Positions 1 through 7,521 of a DNA stretch of 13,376 nucleotides are shown piece after piece. Below the pieces are notes generated by a model, which was not told the DNA's origin, searched no databases, and saw nothing but the letters and a program-made list of their open reading frames with translations. The stretch comes from Halanaerobiaceae bacterium. Its GTDB lineage: Bacteria > Bacillota_F > Halanaerobiia > Halanaerobiales > CSSED10-376. The DNA lies in contig PWOK01000167.1 in NCBI GenBank assembly GCA_003557445.1, forward strand, positions 1 to 13,376, read 5' to 3'. Each line of letters begins with the position of its first letter. Position 1 is the stretch's first letter. Position numbers and translations under genes: made by a program.

Positions 1-530
1 ATCCTTCAATTCAGGATAAAATTATAGTTTATAGCACAGCCATAGACGGTTATAATGGGCATGATAGCTGGGCAAGTCAAATCTGTGCCAGAAACTTAAG
101 AGTAATTAATTTTGGGGAAAGGGAACATTCATGGTGGGAGGATAAAGATTATCAAAATCAATGGCAGGTATTACCGCGGCCTGAAGGACCTGGTGCACCA
201 GAACCTAACCCTGTAGATAGTGGAGAATGGGGTCAATTATGGACCAATGATGTACCTTTTATCAGACAAATGGACCAGAATAGTCCAGGGGTTATCTGTA
301 TTTTTAGAAATCATCCTTTTTATGATCCCCGCCAGCTTGAAGGGCAGGCATGTGATAGTTATGGGGATGGAACTTTCTTTCATGCTTTTGTCCCTGAAGT
401 GTTTACTGATGCTTATCTCTGGGAAACAAGAAAAGGAAAAGTATTACAGATAAAAGAATTTAACAAAAAAGCATTTCATGATGAAGGTCTGCAGATTTTA
501 AGTAATCCAGGGGCTTATAATCATAATTAA
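1..530 (+). CDS. C-terminal part of an unrecognised protein (5' end outside window)
   Basis: The frame beginning at base 3 is open from the window edge to a TAA at 528-530, giving the last 175 residues of a longer protein; the start lies upstream. I do not recognise the family. The visible part is rich in aromatic residues, with a Trp pair in the segment HSWWEDKDY (residues 42-50 of the visible part), a proline-rich stretch (about 57-70), and three cysteines at 28, 99 and 117. There is no obvious membrane segment or nucleotide-binding motif. It lies 118 nt upstream of a secreted solute-binding protein on the same strand. I see no clear promoter or terminator in that gap, so the two may be cotranscribed. 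A role in uptake or breakdown of the same substrate is possible but only a guess from position. Confidence 0.7.
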   Translation, partial: PSIQDKIIVYSTAIDGYNGHDSWASQICARNLRVINFGEREHSWWEDKDYQNQWQVLPRPEGPGAPEPNPVDSGEWGQLWTNDVPFIRQMDQNSPGVICIFRNHPFYDPRQLEGQACDSYGDGTFFHAFVPEVFTDAYLWETRKGKVLQIKEFNKKAFHDEGLQILSNPGAYNHN

Positions 531-648
531 TTATAGAAAAGTTTTGAAACAATTATTAGTTTTTCACGAAAAAATAAGGAGGGATAAAAAAACAAACCAA
601 CTGTATTAAAAGAGTCACTGGATAAAAACAAAAATAAGGAGGAAAAAA

Positions 649-1986
649 ATGAAAAAATTTAAGTTATTAATTATTACAATTTTATTTGTTGGTCTTATTA
701 CAGGTTCTGTTATGGCTGACTGGGAGGCACCATATGATTTTGATCAGGAAACAGTTGAAATAGCAGGTTATCTGTCACAGTGGGGCAGGAATTGGAATAC
801 TGGAGAGGATCTTGCGCATCTGGAACTTATAGAAAAAAAATTTAATGTAAATATAGAATTTGTTAATACAGATATGGGAGCCTGGGAACTGCTGGAAACA
901 GATGTACCTGCTGGAGATAAGCCTTTTGATATTGGATTTATTAATACAGGTATGTTTGTTGAACAACATGAGTATGTTCTTCCTCTGGATGATTATCTAA
1001 CACAGGATATACTTGACCGTATGATCGATGTAGGAATGACTTCTTTTGAACAATTACCAAGAGTTAAAGGACGAATATTGGGTATTGAAACAGCCGGTCA
1101 GAGTCACTTTCTGCCACCATTGGTTTACTGGAATTATGAACTGTTTGAAGAAGCAGGTGTAAAGACACCTTATGAATATATGGCTGAAGATGAATGGACC
1201 TGGGAGAATTTCATTGATGTTGCCCAACAGTTAACACTGGATACAACCGGTGATGGACAGACAGATCAGTTTGGAATAGCAACTAATTTTGATGGATGGG
1301 CTGGAGAAGGTTTATTTATGGATGAGGCCTTTATAATGCCCAGAACACTGGGGGCAGAGGTAATTGCCTTTGAGGATGGCCATTATATATTTAAAGGACA
1401 GGAACCAGAATTTCTGGAAGCACTGGAATTAAGAAGAGAGATCTATGAAATGGGTATTGAAACAGAATATGATGCATGGAATTACTGGAATTCAGGAAAT
1501 GCAGCCATGTTCCCTACTGCAGCAATTTGGGCTATAGCTGATCAGGTAGATGATGCTTTTGAATTTGGAATAGCCTATTATCCTCGTGGTGAAAATGTTG
1601 ATGAACATATAGTCCCTGTGAGAAGTGGAAATGCCATGTATATACCCAAGACTCAGGATAGAGAAATTGAAATGTTAATTGAGCTTTACCTGGCTCTTTA
1701 TAGAATGGCAGAACCTTATGTAGATGCTCAAGAAATCGAAGAAAATTATGCAGATATATTAATGCAGGCTTATGGAGATTCTATTCATGATAGAACTGCT
1801 GCCATGGTTCTTTTAGAAGCCATTAATAAGGCTCAATGGGATTTTGCCGGTGGTATGGTTGGACATACAGGAGGAACACTCTGGGAAGCAATCGAAATGG
1901 TAATATTTGGAGACGCCAGTCCTGAGGCGGCTATGGACGAAGTAGCACCAATAGTACAGGCAGATTTATATGATATGTTTGATTAG
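649..1986 (+). CDS. Secreted ABC-transporter solute-binding protein (family 1, sugar type)
   Basis: Predicted extracytoplasmic substrate-binding protein of the maltose/sugar family, which captures a ligand and delivers it to an ABC importer. Of 445 residues, the first 23 form a signal peptide: Lys at 2, 3 and 5, a hydrophobic core, then a likely signal peptidase I site after SVMA, with Asp24 first in the mature protein. There is no lipobox cysteine, and no cysteine anywhere in the protein. The loop DTTGDGQTDQFG (198-209) is typical of family 1 binding proteins. The mature protein is very rich in Asp and Glu, as in salt-adapted secreted proteins. Start ATG 649 follows AAGGAGG at 636-642. The substrate cannot be read from sequence. 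No permease or ATPase gene follows: a terminator comes 17 nt after the stop. Any partner genes must lie upstream or elsewhere. Confidence 0.85.
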   Translation: MKKFKLLIITILFVGLITGSVMADWEAPYDFDQETVEIAGYLSQWGRNWNTGEDLAHLELIEKKFNVNIEFVNTDMGAWELLETDVPAGDKPFDIGFINTGMFVEQHEYVLPLDDYLTQDILDRMIDVGMTSFEQLPRVKGRILGIETAGQSHFLPPLVYWNYELFEEAGVKTPYEYMAEDEWTWENFIDVAQQLTLDTTGDGQTDQFGIATNFDGWAGEGLFMDEAFIMPRTLGAEVIAFEDGHYIFKGQEPEFLEALELRREIYEMGIETEYDAWNYWNSGNAAMFPTAAIWAIADQVDDAFEFGIAYYPRGENVDEHIVPVRSGNAMYIPKTQDREIEMLIELYLALYRMAEPYVDAQEIEENYADILMQAYGDSIHDRTAAMVLLEAINKAQWDFAGGMVGHTGGTLWEAIEMVIFGDASPEAAMDEVAPIVQADLYDMFD

Positions 1987-2003
1987 GTTTTAAAAAAACA
2001 GGA

Positions 2004-2040
2004 AAAAACCAGGTATCAGTTATTTTGATACCTGGTTTTT
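2004..2040. terminator. Bidirectional rho-independent terminator between convergent genes
   Basis: A perfect 15-bp inverted repeat (2004-2018 with 2026-2040, arm AAAAACCAGGTATCA) encloses a 7-nt loop. The right arm ends in five T and is followed by T-rich sequence on the plus strand; the left flank is A-rich, giving a U-rich tail on the minus-strand transcript. It lies between the solute-binding protein stop (1986) and the 58-residue ORF stop (2062), so it can end both converging transcripts. Confidence 0.88.
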
Positions 2041-2061
2041 CTTTGTTTTCATATTAGAATA

Positions 2062-2238
2062 TTATATTTTTTTAATTTTATTTTTGAAATCATCCAGAGA
2101 ATAATTTTCAAAATTATCAAGTAATTTCATAACTTTATTTAACTGTTTTTCTGTAATCTCCCCCTGTTCATATAAGTTTTGATAATGGTCTGTAAAAGAA
2201 AGAATAACTTTTAAATCAATATTGCTTTTATCAGGCAT
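2062..2238 (-). CDS. Small hypothetical protein (58 aa) coupled to dnaB
   Basis: Predicted 58-residue, charged, probably helical protein beginning MPDKSNIDLK, with no cysteine, signal peptide or membrane segment. I recognise no family. I chose ATG 2238-2236 because GGAAGGAAG (about 2247-2255) lies 8 nt upstream. The longer reading from 2301 would overlap dnaB by 71 nt and adds a stretch that looks like dnaB read in another frame. With the chosen start, the last 8 nt of dnaB overlap this gene (dnaB TGA at 2233-2231), an arrangement typical of translational coupling. The gene is therefore likely cotranscribed with the helicase and its loader-like partner, and it ends just before the shared terminator. 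The central segment around NLYEQGEITEKQLNKVMKL (residues 21-39) could form amphipathic helices. A helicase-related role is suggested only by position. Confidence 0.6.
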   Translation of the reverse strand: MPDKSNIDLKVILSFTDHYQNLYEQGEITEKQLNKVMKLLDNFENYSLDDFKNKIKKI

Positions 2239-3619
2239 CAGGCATACTTCCTTCCAGGGATATGTTTTCAGGATCAACAAAACGAATATAATCTTCTTCA
2301 AAATAAAGTTTAATAGAACCTGTTTGTCCGGTTCTCTGTTTGGCTATAATTATTTCTGTTTCTCCCTCTGTTCCTTCAGCTTCTGCTTTTTCCCTGGCAG
2401 CAGCACTTGTATGAGCATGGCGATATAGAAAAATAACTGAGTCTGCTATTTCTTCTATATTTCCTGAATCCCTTAAATCTGAGAGAACAGGTCTTTTATC
2501 TGAACGGCTTGTAAAACTCCTGCTTATCTGTGATATCAGAATTATAGGGACTTCCAGTTCAGAAGCCAGGTTTCGTAATTGTAGGACTATATCTCCTACA
2601 GCCCGGGAAGTGTTCTGGTATTGTTCTTCAGGGAGTTTGATCATCTGTAAATAATCAATCACAACCAGGCCCAGTTCACCCAGCTGGGCTTTAAATTTTC
2701 GCAGGCGGGCTCTAATCTGAGCTACATTTAATCCCCTTTCATCAGAAATAACCAGTGGAAACTGGTGCAGATTGTCAAGGGCACTTGAAATTCGCTGGTC
2801 TTCTTTTTCATTTGTTTCCCCCTGATTATATTTCCAGCCATTAACCTGAGCTTCCTGAATTATCATTCTGTCAATAATTTCTCTGGCCTCCATTTCCAGA
2901 CTGATAATAGCACAGGGGACATCTCTTTTAAGAATATTTTTTACAAGATTTATAGCAAAGGCTGATTTCCCCATACTTGTTGAAGCAGCTATAACATTAA
3001 GATGACTTTTTTTGAAGCCTCCAATTATATTATCAAAAGAAATAAAGCCACTTCTAACACCGACATCAAGTTTATTATGTTTTCTATCAAGGTAGGATTC
3101 AAAAGATTCCATTAAGGCTTCTTCCATATCATATATATGTCTTTCCAGATCAGTGTTTTCATTGGTTGCCTCAAAAATTATTTCCTGTGCCTGTGATTGA
3201 TATTCAGATATATCAAGATCAGTTTTAGAAGCGATTTTTTTAATTTTATCAGATGCTTTGATTAATAATTGTTTTTGATGATTTTTTTTGATTATATCAA
3301 TTGTCGGTTTTAGTTCTTCCAGTGTATTAAAACCTGAAGTCAGTCTATTAATTGTTTCTTCCGGTGATTTAATAATCCCCTGGTCTTTTAACTGCATAAA
3401 AAGCCTGGTTCTGGAAATTTGATTTTCCTTTTGAAATTGTTTCAAAAGGAGGTCATAGATAAGCTGAGGTTTTGGATACTGAAAATGTTTGGTTTCAAGG
3501 ACATCAGCTATTTCATCTATTTTTCCAGGATACTGTAAGAGAATACCCAGTAATTGATATTCTGTTTGCAGAATATCAGGATTATTTTTGTTTTCTCCTT
3601 TCATCTGTTCTACTGCCAT
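2231..3619 (-). CDS. dnaB: Replicative DNA helicase DnaB (DnaC in Bacillus naming)
   Basis: Hexameric 5'-3' helicase that unwinds DNA at the replication fork. At 462 residues it is close to the usual length. The N-terminal domain (about 15-115) begins around TEYQLLGILLQ and is followed by a linker and the RecA-like C-terminal domain (about 185-455). Walker A is AASTSMGKS (211-219, K218), where most family members have AARPSMGKT. Walker B is LVVIDYLQM (318-326). The conserved block KRPVLSDLRDSGNIEE (375-390), with its arginine, and IIIAKQRTGQTG (423-434) are present. Start ATG 3619 follows AAGGAGGAG. The gene begins 14 nt after the loader-like gene and overlaps the next small ORF by 8 nt, so the three form one operon. 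The R-P to S-T change in the P-loop is mild. The genome may also carry another dnaB copy; I cannot tell from this window. Confidence 0.93.
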   Translation of the reverse strand: MAVEQMKGENKNNPDILQTEYQLLGILLQYPGKIDEIADVLETKHFQYPKPQLIYDLLLKQFQKENQISRTRLFMQLKDQGIIKSPEETINRLTSGFNTLEELKPTIDIIKKNHQKQLLIKASDKIKKIASKTDLDISEYQSQAQEIIFEATNENTDLERHIYDMEEALMESFESYLDRKHNKLDVGVRSGFISFDNIIGGFKKSHLNVIAASTSMGKSAFAINLVKNILKRDVPCAIISLEMEAREIIDRMIIQEAQVNGWKYNQGETNEKEDQRISSALDNLHQFPLVISDERGLNVAQIRARLRKFKAQLGELGLVVIDYLQMIKLPEEQYQNTSRAVGDIVLQLRNLASELEVPIILISQISRSFTSRSDKRPVLSDLRDSGNIEEIADSVIFLYRHAHTSAAAREKAEAEGTEGETEIIIAKQRTGQTGSIKLYFEEDYIRFVDPENISLEGSMPDA

Positions 3620-3633
3620 TAAAAATCTCCTCC

Positions 3634-4638
3634 TTAAGTGATTTTATCGAGTTCCCAGGGGAAGGACTCCCAGTTGGTTTTTTGTTGTTTTTTGTTTTGC
3701 CCGGAATTTTTTTTATAATTGTTAAGAAACATCTGAGCCTGTTTAACAGTTTTGATGTTTTCTTTTTTCCAGGGTTTAATATAATTATCTTCAATATATT
3801 TCAAAGAAGGCTGCCCATCTTTTTTTCTTTTGATAGCTTCTTTAATAGCAAATTTAGCTACAGGCAAACTTAAAGCAAAGTCACCATTGAGCCAGCTTTT
3901 AAATGTTTGCATCTGAACTGTATTAATATTTTGCCATTGTTGAATACCATAAGTCTGAGCCAGTTCTCGTGTTTCCTGATATAATTTATCAAAAAACTGC
4001 AGTCTTTCATAGGTGAAAATCTTTTTTTTGTACCAGTCCTTGACAATAGCTTTTAAGTAATGATAAGCTTCTTCCGTTTCATTGTTATTATTTTTGCACC
4101 ATTTATTAACCCTTCTAATTAATTCTTTAATTACTTCTGGCTCAAAATCATCAATCCATTTATTAAAATCATTTATTATAGATTGGTTTATTTTTTTTTC
4201 GGGAACAAAAAGCATAAGTTGTTTTAAGTGGTTTGAAATGTTTTCACTTTTTGTTTTGTCTTTCTTTTTTTTATCAAAATTATTTTTTATGACTTCCTCA
4301 AAGTTAATATATATTTTAAAATTATTTTTTTTATCTTTATTTTCTTTGGAATCTATCATAATTATATCTTTTTCAGATAAAATATTTAATCCTTTTTTTA
4401 TTTCTTCCTGGTTGTAAGGGAGTTTTTCATTTATAGAATTTACACTGGTTGTTATAAAGAAATTATTTTTATCAAGGTGGGTTATCAGATAAAGGAAGAT
4501 AGCCAGGGTAGAGCCCGGGAATTTTTTTAAAAAACCTTTATTGATAATGTCTTCAGATATGGCTACAGACTGACAGTTATTATCATTTTCAGTGGAAAAT
4601 TTCATGGTATTTTGCTGTAAAATTTTGAAGTCAGTCAT
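3634..4638 (-). CDS. DnaD/DnaB-loader-like primosome protein
   Basis: Predicted replication-initiation or helicase-loader protein of the Firmicute DnaD/DnaB-loader type. The N-terminal part (about 30-115) resembles a winged helix: a helical segment with LAIFLYLITHL at 45-55, then TSVNSINEKLPYNQEEIKKG (64-83) and a short beta stretch. A Lys-rich linker (about 120-135) follows. Two candidate DnaD-type C-terminal (DDBH2) units follow: Y194-x3-I198-x3-W202 within AYHYLKAIVKDW, and around YIEDNYIKPW (281-290), where one extra residue breaks the strict YxxxIxxxW spacing. Such a DDBH1-DDBH2-DDBH2 layout is that of the Bacillus loader DnaB, though this protein is shorter (334 residues). ATG 4638 follows TAGGAGGA. 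The replicative helicase gene is 14 nt downstream, which supports a helicase-loading role. Assignment to DnaD or DnaB-loader proper is open; no ATPase motif of a DnaI/DnaC-type loader is visible. Confidence 0.72.
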   Translation of the reverse strand: MTDFKILQQNTMKFSTENDNNCQSVAISEDIINKGFLKKFPGSTLAIFLYLITHLDKNNFFITTSVNSINEKLPYNQEEIKKGLNILSEKDIIMIDSKENKDKKNNFKIYINFEEVIKNNFDKKKKDKTKSENISNHLKQLMLFVPEKKINQSIINDFNKWIDDFEPEVIKELIRRVNKWCKNNNNETEEAYHYLKAIVKDWYKKKIFTYERLQFFDKLYQETRELAQTYGIQQWQNINTVQMQTFKSWLNGDFALSLPVAKFAIKEAIKRKKDGQPSLKYIEDNYIKPWKKENIKTVKQAQMFLNNYKKNSGQNKKQQKTNWESFPWELDKIT

Positions 4639-4755
4639 TTTTAAATCCTCCTATCAGTAAATATATAGTTCTTTAAAAAAAACGAAAATCCTTTATTAAA
4701 AATTATGTATTTGAGTAAAAAAAAACAAATAATACCTTTAACCAGCAATAACTCC

Positions 4756-4784
4756 TTGACACTAAAGGTTAGATTTGCTAATAT
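4756..4784 (+). promoter_or_regulatory. Sigma-A promoter of purDE
   Basis: TTGACA (4756-4761) and TAATAT (4779-4784) are separated by exactly 17 nt, so transcription should start near 4791. The leader is about 65 nt and is too short for a full purine riboswitch aptamer plus platform. No such fold is apparent. Confidence 0.82.
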
Positions 4785-4855
4785 TAAATAGAATAAAATT
4801 TATAAAAAAACTTTGTTACATCAAAAGAAGAATATTAGTTATAGGGGGTAATATA

Positions 4856-6142
4856 ATGAAAGTACTTGTCATTGGAAGTGGGGGTAGAGAACATACTCTT
4901 GTATGGAAAATATACCAGAGTGATCGGGTTGAAAAAATATATGCAGCTCCAGGAAATGATGGTATGCTTGATCTGGCAGAAAGAGTTAATATTGCAGCTG
5001 ATGATATTGAGGGCCTGGCTGATTGGGCACAAAAAAACAAAATAGATTTAACAGTAGTGGGTCCTGAACAACCTCTGGTTAAAGGGATTGTTGATTACTT
5101 TGAAAAAAAAGGCTTAAGAATTTTTGGCCCTAAAAAAGAAGCAGCTCGACTGGAAGGAAGTAAGGTTTTTGCAAAAAATTTATTAAACAAATATAAAATA
5201 CCTACAGCTGAGTATAAGGTTTTCACAGAACCAGAAAAAGCCTGGTCATACCTGAAGGATTCTGATAATTATCCTCTGGTTATTAAGGCAGAAGGTCTGG
5301 CAGCAGGTAAAGGAGTTGTTATTGCCTGTAATAAACAGGAAGCCAGAGAGGCTGTTTCAAAAATAATGGAGGATAGAGCATTTGGTGATGCCGGTAACAG
5401 GATTGTTGTTGAAGATTTTCTGGAAGGAAAAGAGGTTTCAGTGCTTGCTTTAACAGATGGAGAAAATATTATTCCACTTGTACCTTCACAGGATCATAAA
5501 GCTGTTTTTGATGGAGGAGAAGGACCAAATACAGGTGGAATGGGAGCTTATTCACCAACTCCATTTGTAAATCAAAAAATGAAAGATCAGATTAATAAAA
5601 CAATATTAATTCCAACCCTTGAAGCTTTAAAAAATGAAGGAATAAAATATAAAGGGATATTATATGCCGGTTTAATCTTAACCACATCAGGCCCCAGGGT
5701 TCTTGAATATAATGTCCGTCTGGGAGATCCGGAAACACAGGTTGTTTTGCCCAGATTAAAAACTGATCTTGTAGATGTTATGGAAGCAGTAATAGATGAT
5801 AATATGGAAGATTTAAACCTGGAATGGTCAAAAAAAGCAGCAGTCTGTGTGGTTTTAGCTTCAGGAGGTTATCCTGTTTCCTATAAGACAGGTTATAAAA
5901 TAGAGGGTTTAAACCGGGTCAAAAAACATGATGATTTACTCATATTTCATTCAGGCACCCGTAAAGAAAATGGAGATTATGTTACAGATGGGGGACGGGT
6001 ACTGGGATTAACTTATATGGATGACAGTCTAAAAAAAGCTATAAATAAAGTTTATCAATATAGAGAAGAAATAAGTTTTAAAGATATGCACTACCGTAAT
6101 GATATAGGTGCACAGGCAATATCAAATTATGAAAGGGGATAA
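4856..6142 (+). CDS. purD: Phosphoribosylamine-glycine ligase PurD (GAR synthetase)
   Basis: Catalyses the second step of de novo purine synthesis, joining glycine to phosphoribosylamine with ATP. The 428-residue product has the usual length and the family blocks in order: N-terminal GSGGREH (7-13), [11 protein letters not shown], the ATP-grasp segment [12 protein letters not shown], the signature [20 protein letters not shown] (20 residues), and [10 protein letters not shown] near the metal site. The C-terminal end has [10 protein letters not shown], where many homologues have YRTDIGHRAL. I chose ATG 4856 rather than the in-frame ATG at 4775: GSGGREH then begins at the normal distance from the start, AGGGGG lies just upstream, and the upstream codons overlap the promoter. 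purE follows after 4 nt, so the two are one operon. Confidence 0.96.
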   Translation: MKVLVIGSGGREHTLVWKIYQSDRVEKIYAAPGNDGMLDLAERVNIAADDIEGLADWAQKNKIDLTVVGPEQPLVKGIVDYFEKKGLRIFGPKKEAARLEGSKVFAKNLLNKYKIPTAEYKVFTEPEKAWSYLKDSDNYPLVIKAEGLAAGKGVVIACNKQEAREAVSKIMEDRAFGDAGNRIVVEDFLEGKEVSVLALTDGENIIPLVPSQDHKAVFDGGEGPNTGGMGAYSPTPFVNQKMKDQINKTILIPTLEALKNEGIKYKGILYAGLILTTSGPRVLEYNVRLGDPETQVVLPRLKTDLVDVMEAVIDDNMEDLNLEWSKKAAVCVVLASGGYPVSYKTGYKIEGLNRVKKHDDLLIFHSGTRKENGDYVTDGGRVLGLTYMDDSLKKAINKVYQYREEISFKDMHYRNDIGAQAISNYERG

Positions 6143-6146
6143 AAAA

Positions 6147-6644
6147 ATGAAAGAAAAAATTACTGTAGGAATTGTAATGGGAAGTGATTCAGATTTACCT
6201 GTAATGAAAGAAGCAGCAGAATTTTTAGATGAAATGGGTATAAGTAATGAAATGCGTGTGATTTCTGCTCATAGAACTCCAGATCTTGCTCATGATTATG
6301 CCAGTAATGCAGTAGAGAGAGGAATGAAGGTAATAATAGCCGGAGCGGGTAAGGCAGCACACTTACCGGGAGTTCTTGCCAGTTTTACACCTTTACCGGT
6401 TATAGGAGTTCCTGTTAAAACTTCAACTCTGGGAGGAGCAGATTCTCTTTATTCAATCGTACAGATGCCTTCAGGAGTACCTGTGGCAACTGTGGCTTTA
6501 AATGGAGCAAAAAATGCTGCAATTCTGGCCCTGCAGATTTTAAGCACAGGTGATGAATCTCTGTTAAAGAAAATGATAAAATATAAGGAACAATTAAAAG
6601 AAGAATCTTTATTAAAAGATAAAAATTTAAAAAATAAGATTTAA
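6147..6644 (+). CDS. purE: N5-carboxyaminoimidazole ribonucleotide mutase PurE
   Basis: Converts N5-CAIR to CAIR in purine synthesis (class I enzyme, working with PurK). The 165-residue protein begins [18 protein letters not shown], carrying the conserved GSDSD phosphate-binding motif (11-15). It then has SAHRTP and [10 protein letters not shown], the two active-site loops. SAHRTP points to the class I mutase rather than the animal-type carboxylase. ATG 6147 is preceded by GAAAGGGGA, which overlaps the purD stop region, and only 4 nt separate the genes. The in-frame ATG at 6108 lies inside purD and would add 13 residues before the conserved start. The C-terminus is a Lys-rich tail. purK is not in the window, and no obvious terminator follows. 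Confidence 0.95.
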   Translation: MKEKITVGIVMGSDSDLPVMKEAAEFLDEMGISNEMRVISAHRTPDLAHDYASNAVERGMKVIIAGAGKAAHLPGVLASFTPLPVIGVPVKTSTLGGADSLYSIVQMPSGVPVATVALNGAKNAAILALQILSTGDESLLKKMIKYKEQLKEESLLKDKNLKNKI

Positions 6645-6704
6645 CTCCTTTATACCTTAATAATTCAACTAAAAATAAATATATATTATATAAAGAAAAA
6701 AAGC

Positions 6705-6733
6705 TTTACAAATTTAATATAAAAGAATATAAT
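6705..6733 (+). promoter_or_regulatory. Sigma-A promoter of cysE
   Basis: TTTACA (6705-6710) and a perfect TATAAT (6728-6733) have a 17-nt spacer. The start would be near 6740, giving a leader of about 45 nt. That is too short for a T-box or S-box regulator, and none is seen. Confidence 0.75.
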
Positions 6734-6785
6734 AAAACAAAGTTGACTGTTTTACTTATATTTAAATAAAGGAGTGTTATCCAAA

Positions 6786-7460
6786 TTGTTATCTAAAATT
6801 AGGTCTGATATTAAAGCAATTTATGAGAGAGATCCGGCGGCTAATAATTTTATAGAAGTTATCTTATGTTACTCAGGGATACATGCGATTTTTTTTCACC
6901 GGATTGCTCACTGGATATATAACAGGGGATTAAGAACATTACCCAGATTAATTTCTCAGGTAATTAGATTTTTTACAGGGATTGAAATACATCCTGGAGC
7001 GAAAATTGGTAGAGGATTTTTTATAGACCATGGTATGGGAGTTGTGATTGGTGAAACTTCTGAAATTGGGGATAATGTAACCCTTTTTCAGGGTGTAACC
7101 CTGGGGGGAACAGGTAAAGAAAAAGGAAAAAGGCATCCAACTATTGGAGATGATGTAATGATAGGAGCAGGGGCTAAAATACTTGGTTCTATCGAAATCG
7201 GTCAGGGAGTAAAAATAGGTGCTGGTTCAGTTGTACTTAATCCAGTTCCAGAATATTCAACTGTTGTTGGAGTACCGGGGAGGATTGTTGCTCATAAAGG
7301 AAAAAAAATTCAGCCTGAAAACACCCTGGATCACTGTGATTTACCGGATCCATTGGGTGATGCTATTTGTCTTCTGGAAAGAAGGATTGAAAATCTGGAG
7401 CAAAAAGTTACCGAACTTAAAATATATGAAAAAAAAGCAAAAAAAAAGACTTCATGTTAA
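6786..7460 (+). CDS. cysE: Serine O-acetyltransferase CysE
   Basis: Transfers acetyl from acetyl-CoA to serine, giving O-acetylserine for cysteine synthesis. The N-terminal helical domain carries YERDPAA (13-19) and HRIAHWIY (38-45). The left-handed beta-helix of hexapeptide repeats starts at about residue 68 ([18 protein letters not shown]). By alignment with the E. coli enzyme, H82 and H117 (in KRHPTIGDD) are the active-site histidines, and E67 stands where E. coli has Asp143, a change I recall as common in Gram-positive homologues. The Lys-rich tail ends in Cys224. I chose TTG 6786, giving [17 protein letters not shown], because the upstream GTG at 6774 overlaps the ribosome binding site AAAGGAG (6768-6774). 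The 11-nt spacing to TTG is slightly long. cysK, the next step, is convergent downstream. Confidence 0.93.
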   Translation: MLSKIRSDIKAIYERDPAANNFIEVILCYSGIHAIFFHRIAHWIYNRGLRTLPRLISQVIRFFTGIEIHPGAKIGRGFFIDHGMGVVIGETSEIGDNVTLFQGVTLGGTGKEKGKRHPTIGDDVMIGAGAKILGSIEIGQGVKIGAGSVVLNPVPEYSTVVGVPGRIVAHKGKKIQPENTLDHCDLPDPLGDAICLLERRIENLEQKVTELKIYEKKAKKKTSC

Positions 7461-7477
7461 CAAAAAACAAAAATATT

Positions 7478-7517
7478 ACAGCCCCACTTTTATTTCCTTT
7501 AAAGGTGGGGCTGTTTT
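7478..7517. terminator. Bidirectional terminator between cysE and cysK
   Basis: ACAGCCCCAC (7478-7487) pairs perfectly with GTGGGGCTGT (7505-7514), and the stem extends inward through a G-U and several A-T pairs. TTTT follows on the plus strand. The left flank is A-rich, so the minus-strand transcript of cysK also ends in a U-rich tail. It sits in the 61-nt gap between the convergent stops. Confidence 0.9.
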
Positions 7518-7521
7518 GTCT

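Noticed and set aside
220..453. 77-codon plus-strand ORF
   Set aside because: It is out of frame with the longer open frame running from the window edge to 530 and has no ribosome binding site. It is a shadow reading.
2239..2301. Longer start for the small ORF after dnaB
   Set aside because: It would overlap dnaB by 71 nt and lacks a good SD; ATG 2238 has one.
4082..4417. 111-codon hydrophobic plus-strand ORF
   Set aside because: It is the antisense shadow of the Lys/Asn-rich loader-like gene; poly-A-rich codons read backwards give Phe/Leu/Ser runs.
4639..4755. Promoter for the loader-dnaB operon
   Set aside because: Several TATA-like stretches exist on the minus strand, but none has a credible -35 at 16-18 nt, so no site is called.
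4775..4855. Upstream in-frame ATG for purD adding 27 residues
   Set aside because: The extra codons overlap the TTGACA/TAATAT promoter and its start site. The family's N-terminal GSGGREH fits the ATG at 4856, which has its own SD.
4785..4855. Purine riboswitch in the purD leader
   Set aside because: The leader is about 65 nt and AT-rich, without the paired loops and conserved core of the purine aptamer.
6774..6785. GTG start for cysE
   Set aside because: The GTG overlaps the AAAGGAG ribosome binding site. TTG at 6786 gives the usual CysE N-terminus.
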